Positions 6,774 to 9,694 of a stretch of 9,694 nucleotides of DNA are shown piece after piece. Position 1 is the stretch's first letter. Each line of letters opens with the position of its first letter. The position numbers and the translations under genes are program-made. Source of the DNA: Prosthecobacter sp. (GTDB lineage: Bacteria > Verrucomicrobiota > Verrucomicrobiia > Verrucomicrobiales > Verrucomicrobiaceae); assembly GCA_020216965.1 (NCBI GenBank), contig JAIWOJ010000037.1, positions 1-9,694 on the forward strand. The letters run 5' to 3'. Under the pieces are notes generated by a model. The model was given only the letters and a program-made list of their open reading frames with translations. It had not been told where the DNA came from and searched no databases.

Positions 6774-6791
6774 TGAAGGGAGACCCCTTCA
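6774..6791 (-). repeat. Hairpin overlapping the mrdA stop codon
   Basis: The arms TGAAGGG and CCCTTCA form a perfect 7-pair stem with a 4-base loop, and the stem includes the mrdA stop codon (6791-6789). No T-run follows on the minus strand, so it is more likely an RNA-stability or weak attenuating structure than a full terminator. Confidence 0.5.
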
Positions 6792-8819
6792 TTCCCGGCG
6801 GAAAAGACGGCGGAAGAAGCTGGCGACGGTCTTTTTCTCAGGGGGTGGCGGTGGGGGAGGGAGGGCTCTGCGGGCAGCGGCATCTTGGGCGGCAGCAGCG
6901 GCGACGGCAGAGGGATCAAGCTCGCCCTCATCTACGGCGAGCGCCTGTGGCACGTCTTTCATGGCCGCGAGCAGGGGATCATCCGTCGGGGCGTTTTCGT
7001 AGTATTTGGTGAAGACATCATGGACGATGGGGGCGGCGATGGCCCCGCCGCTGACTCTTTCCCCTGGCCGCCCTTCATAGACGACTGAGTAGGCCAGCAC
7101 AGGCTGGCTGGCGGGCAGGAAGCCGGTGAACCAAGCGAGGTTTTGGTCTTTGGCGGGTTTCCACTGGGCGGTGCCTGTTTTGCCGGCAATCTGCGCCTGT
7201 TTGATGCCTGCGGCGCGGCCGGTGCCGCCATCGCCAGAGACGACGGCCACCATGCCTTTGACGACGGCATCTCGCGCGATGGGGTTTAGGTTCACTTCAC
7301 GTTTGATCTTGGGCTCAAAGGCCTCCACGACCACTTCGCTGATGGTTTGCACCTGCTTCACTAGCAAGGGCTGGCGCATCACCATGCCATCCCCGATGGC
7401 GGCCATGCACTGGCAGACCTGCAAGGGGGTGGCCGTGACGGCCCCCTGGCCGATGGCGATGTTTGCCAGTTCCCCCCCGAGGATTTTATGGTCGGCGTTG
7501 GTGGGTAGGTTGCCGCGGCCTTCGCCTTTCAGGGGGATGCCGGTGCGTTCGGCAAAGCCGAGGCGCAGAGCCATGTTGGTGACGGGGTCTGCCCCGACAT
7601 CAAGGGCTGCCTGATAAAACCAAGTATTGCAGGAGCGCTTGATGGCGGTGATGACGTTCATGTTGCCTTCATCGCTCTTGGTATTGTGGTTGTGGAAATA
7701 GCGGTCGCCCACGAGGAGGGAGGTGCCGCAGTAGTAGGAGGTGCTGGGGGTGATCTTTCCGCTCTCAAGGGCACCTAGGGCGGTGACGATCTTGAAGGTG
7801 GAGGCAGGTGGGTATTCACTACTAAAGGCGCGGCCATAGAGGGGGGTGCGCGGGTCTTTGAGCAGCTCATCCCAGCGTTGGGCACGGATGCCAAAGACGA
7901 ATTCATTGGGATTGAAGCTGGGGTTGGAGGCCATGGCGAGGATCTCGCCATTGCGGATATCCATGACCACCATGGCACCGCCGTTGCGGGCATGGCGTTT
8001 TAGCGCGTTCTCAGCGTGGCGTTGGAGGCTGTAATCCAGTGCTAGCACGACGGTGCGGCCTGGGGATGGGCGGCGCAGCACCTCCTCTGAGCGTAGCTCA
8101 CCATTGGCATCAAACAGTAGGTTGATCTCCCCTGGTGTGCCTTTGAGTGCGGCATCGAAACTTAGCTCTAGCCCCTGACGCCCTTCCATTTCTTCAAAAA
8201 GAGGATCGCCATCCACGATCGGCCCCTCAGGCAGGCGGCGCGTCCAGCCAGTGTAGCCGAGGATGTGGGCAGCGCAGTCCTCCTTTGGGTAATGGCGCAC
8301 ATAGGCGGGCTGCGGCAAGAGCTCGCCCTTATCAAAGAGCGGCTTGAGCTTAGTCATCTCTTCGGGCGTGAGTTCGACATTGATGCCCCCTTCGGTGGAG
8401 AAGACGAGCGGCAGCCAGCGGCGATTTTGGTAATGGGAGATCAGCTTTTCATCCGGTAGATTCCATTTTTTCCCGAGTAGCTGGTTGGCCTTGGAGATTT
8501 TCGATTTGGCGTGTCCCAAGATCATCTCCGGCGTGGCCTTCTCCATGAAGGGAAAATTCAGTGCCAGGTAATAGACGACGCGGTTTTGTGCCAAGGCGAC
8601 ACCATGGCGATCCACGATGAGGCCACGCGGGGCGGGTATGCTCAGGCGCATGGTGCGTGCCTCCCGCTGGGTGCTGAGGGTAGCGGCTAGGTCTTTTTTC
8701 TTTTCTGCGGCTGAGGCGCTAGCACCGATCACCGGCTGGGCCTTAGGTGCCTCTTGGGCGAGCACCGTGCAGGCACAGAGCAGCAGGAGGGGGAAAGTAT
8801 GCCTGGAAAGGACGGTCAT
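6789..8819 (-). CDS. mrdA: Penicillin-binding protein 2 (peptidoglycan DD-transpeptidase)
   Basis: This class B penicillin-binding protein cross-links peptidoglycan outside the inner membrane, normally in the elongation complex with RodA. It has 676 residues from the ATG at 8819. Residues 1-24 are a short basic start plus a hydrophobic run (FPLLLLCACTVLAQEA). A dimerisation domain follows, with IPAPRGLIVDRHGVALAQNR at 61-80. The transpeptidase has all three active-site motifs: S340-TF-K343 (catalytic Ser), S396-C-N398, and K547-T-G-T550. The tail is low complexity: alanine-rich at 638-649, seven prolines at 654-660, then a basic FFRRLFRRE end. The open frame continues upstream to 9332, but that extension lies over hemL and is not homologous, so I reject it. 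No ribosome-binding site is seen; a C/T-rich tract precedes the ATG. Usual partners (mreB, mreC, rodA) are not adjacent. FtsI is less likely given the length and the loop content. Confidence 0.93.
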   Translation of the reverse strand: MTVLSRHTFPLLLLCACTVLAQEAPKAQPVIGASASAAEKKKDLAATLSTQREARTMRLSIPAPRGLIVDRHGVALAQNRVVYYLALNFPFMEKATPEMILGHAKSKISKANQLLGKKWNLPDEKLISHYQNRRWLPLVFSTEGGINVELTPEEMTKLKPLFDKGELLPQPAYVRHYPKEDCAAHILGYTGWTRRLPEGPIVDGDPLFEEMEGRQGLELSFDAALKGTPGEINLLFDANGELRSEEVLRRPSPGRTVVLALDYSLQRHAENALKRHARNGGAMVVMDIRNGEILAMASNPSFNPNEFVFGIRAQRWDELLKDPRTPLYGRAFSSEYPPASTFKIVTALGALESGKITPSTSYYCGTSLLVGDRYFHNHNTKSDEGNMNVITAIKRSCNTWFYQAALDVGADPVTNMALRLGFAERTGIPLKGEGRGNLPTNADHKILGGELANIAIGQGAVTATPLQVCQCMAAIGDGMVMRQPLLVKQVQTISEVVVEAFEPKIKREVNLNPIARDAVVKGMVAVVSGDGGTGRAAGIKQAQIAGKTGTAQWKPAKDQNLAWFTGFLPASQPVLAYSVVYEGRPGERVSGGAIAAPIVHDVFTKYYENAPTDDPLLAAMKDVPQALAVDEGELDPSAVAAAAAQDAAARRALPPPPPPPEKKTVASFFRRLFRRE
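6840..6908 (-). repeat. Low-complexity alanine/proline tail of PBP2
   Basis: This encodes an alanine-rich stretch and seven consecutive prolines. On the plus strand, 6841-6865 has four runs of three to five G separated by gaps of 7, 1 and 1 bases, matching the usual G-quadruplex pattern. The G-rich strand is the template strand of mrdA. Confidence 0.7.
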
Positions 8820-9002
8820 GGGGGAGAGGGTCTGGAAAATACGGCACCGACTTTGCTCAACAGCATGAAGGCAAGGCTGCCACACGTCAAGGCGGGCAGG
8901 CTTGCTTTTCCCTGCCACAGGGCAGGTCACAGGTGCCAAAAAGCGCTGACTCACCCCTTGCCGCAGAGCCAGGCCGGGGCAGGGTGACGTTCCTCTTTCC
9001 CC
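8820..9002. promoter_or_regulatory. Shared upstream region of divergent mrdA and hemL
   Basis: These 183 bases must hold the promoters of both genes. For mrdA a weak candidate is TTGACG (8890-8885, minus) with CATGCT 17 bases on (8867-8862); the -10 is poor. I found no good hemL promoter. GGGCAGG occurs three times on the plus strand (8894-8900, 8920-8926, 8977-8983) and its complement CCCTGCC at 8910-8916. The 8910 and 8920 copies form a 7-pair hairpin with loop ACA, and 8894 could pair with 8910 instead. Both starts are preceded by C/T-rich tracts rather than Shine-Dalgarno sites. Confidence 0.5.
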
Positions 9003-9694
9003 ATGCCCAACGGTCCCATCTCCCAAAAGCTCTTTGACCTCGCCAAACAAGTCATCCCAGGCGGGGTGAACTCTCCTGTCCGCGCCTTCCGCAATGTGGG
9101 CGGAGACCCCTTCTTTGTGCAGAGGGCAAAGGGCTGCCGCATCTGGGATGTGGATGGCCGTGAGATGATCGACTTTGTGGGAACCTGGGGCCCAGCCATC
9201 TTGGGCCACGCGCCGGTGCCAGTGATTGAGGCGATCCACACGGCCGCGAAGGAGGGGGTGAGCTTTGGTATCCCGAATCCCTATGAGGTCAAGATGGCGC
9301 AGACGATCTGCGAATGGGTGCCCTCCATCCAAAAAGTGCGCTTGGTCAGTAGCGGGACAGAGGCGACCATGAGCGCCATCCGCCTAGCGCGTGGCTTCAC
9401 CGGCAGGCAGAGGCTGGTGAAGTTTGATGGCTGCTACCACGGCCATAGCGATAGCCTACTGGTGGCTGCTGGCAGTGGTGCGCTGACTCATGGAAACCCT
9501 GACAGTGCTGGCGTGCCCCCCGCGTTTGCAGAGCTGACCACCGTGCTGCCTTTCAATGACGAAGCGGCCCTGGAGGAGCTTTTTGAAAAAAAGGGCCATG
9601 AAATCGCGGCGCTGATCGTGGAGCCTTACCCTGCCAATGCGGGCCTCATTTTGCCCAAGCCTGGCTTCCTACAAAAGTTGCGCGAGCTAACGAC
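9003..9694 (+). CDS. hemL: Glutamate-1-semialdehyde 2,1-aminomutase, N-terminal half (partial)
   Basis: HemL moves the amino group of glutamate-1-semialdehyde to make 5-aminolevulinate, the tetrapyrrole precursor, in the C5 pathway; it is a cytoplasmic PLP enzyme. I translated 230 codons from the ATG at 9003 to the window edge, about half of the usual 425-430 residues. Family signatures are clear: the N-terminal [17 protein letters not shown] at 18-34, [22 protein letters not shown] at about 48-69, the PLP phosphate loop [16 protein letters not shown] at 116-131, CYHGHSD at 144-150, the [16 protein letters not shown] segment, and the E207-P208 pair. The PLP-binding lysine lies beyond the edge. 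The start fits the family length; a C/T-rich tract rather than a ribosome-binding site precedes it. It is divergent from mrdA. Confidence 0.96.
   Translation, partial: MPNGPISQKLFDLAKQVIPGGVNSPVRAFRNVGGDPFFVQRAKGCRIWDVDGREMIDFVGTWGPAILGHAPVPVIEAIHTAAKEGVSFGIPNPYEVKMAQTICEWVPSIQKVRLVSSGTEATMSAIRLARGFTGRQRLVKFDGCYHGHSDSLLVAAGSGALTHGNPDSAGVPPAFAELTTVLPFNDEAALEELFEKKGHEIAALIVEPYPANAGLILPKPGFLQKLRELT

Noticed and set aside
8820..9332. In-frame upstream extension of mrdA giving an 847-residue protein
   Set aside because: It lies antisense to the well-supported hemL start, the added sequence has no PBP character, and a signal-type N-terminus begins at 8819.

Overview
This window looks like chromosome of a GC-rich bacterium, most likely in or near Verrucomicrobiota. 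That placement is an inference from the style of the penicillin-binding protein, the HemL protein and the uncharacterised small proteins beside them, and from the general lack of Shine-Dalgarno sites; it was not tested by any search. All genes lie on the minus strand except the one at the right edge, so most of the window reads right to left.

Right part (about 5805-9694): housekeeping genes. hemL (glutamate-1-semialdehyde aminomutase, tetrapyrrole synthesis) starts at 9003 and runs off the right edge. Divergently, after a 183-base shared upstream region, comes a class B penicillin-binding protein 2 (8819-6789), which cross-links peptidoglycan during elongation. It is followed closely by a small conserved protein of unknown function (6749-6324) and a tandem ACT-domain protein (6293-5805). 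Gaps of 39 and 30 bases suggest one transcription unit.

Left part (1-5708): a type I restriction-modification module, transcribed in the same direction and beginning 96 bases after the ACT gene. The order is hsdR (motor and nuclease, 5708-2586), a dinD homologue (2572-1727), hsdS (two-domain specificity subunit, 1671-325), and an unrecognised gene X that overlaps hsdS by an ATGA junction and leaves the window at the left edge. No hsdM is visible. It is expected beyond the left edge, but this cannot be shown here. HsdR, HsdS and the missing HsdM would together form the restriction complex. DinD (in E. coli a RecA-filament antagonist) and X are candidate accessory components.

The points most worth following up are the dinD and X genes embedded in the hsd operon, a perfect 13-base-arm hairpin inside dinD, an 18-base perfect palindrome in hsdR, an AT-rich second recognition domain in hsdS, a possible lipoprotein-type N-terminus on the penicillin-binding protein, a seven-proline tail over a G-quadruplex-type tract in the same gene, and repeated GGGCAGG elements between mrdA and hemL. 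No rRNA, tRNA, CRISPR array, insertion sequence or integrase was seen.
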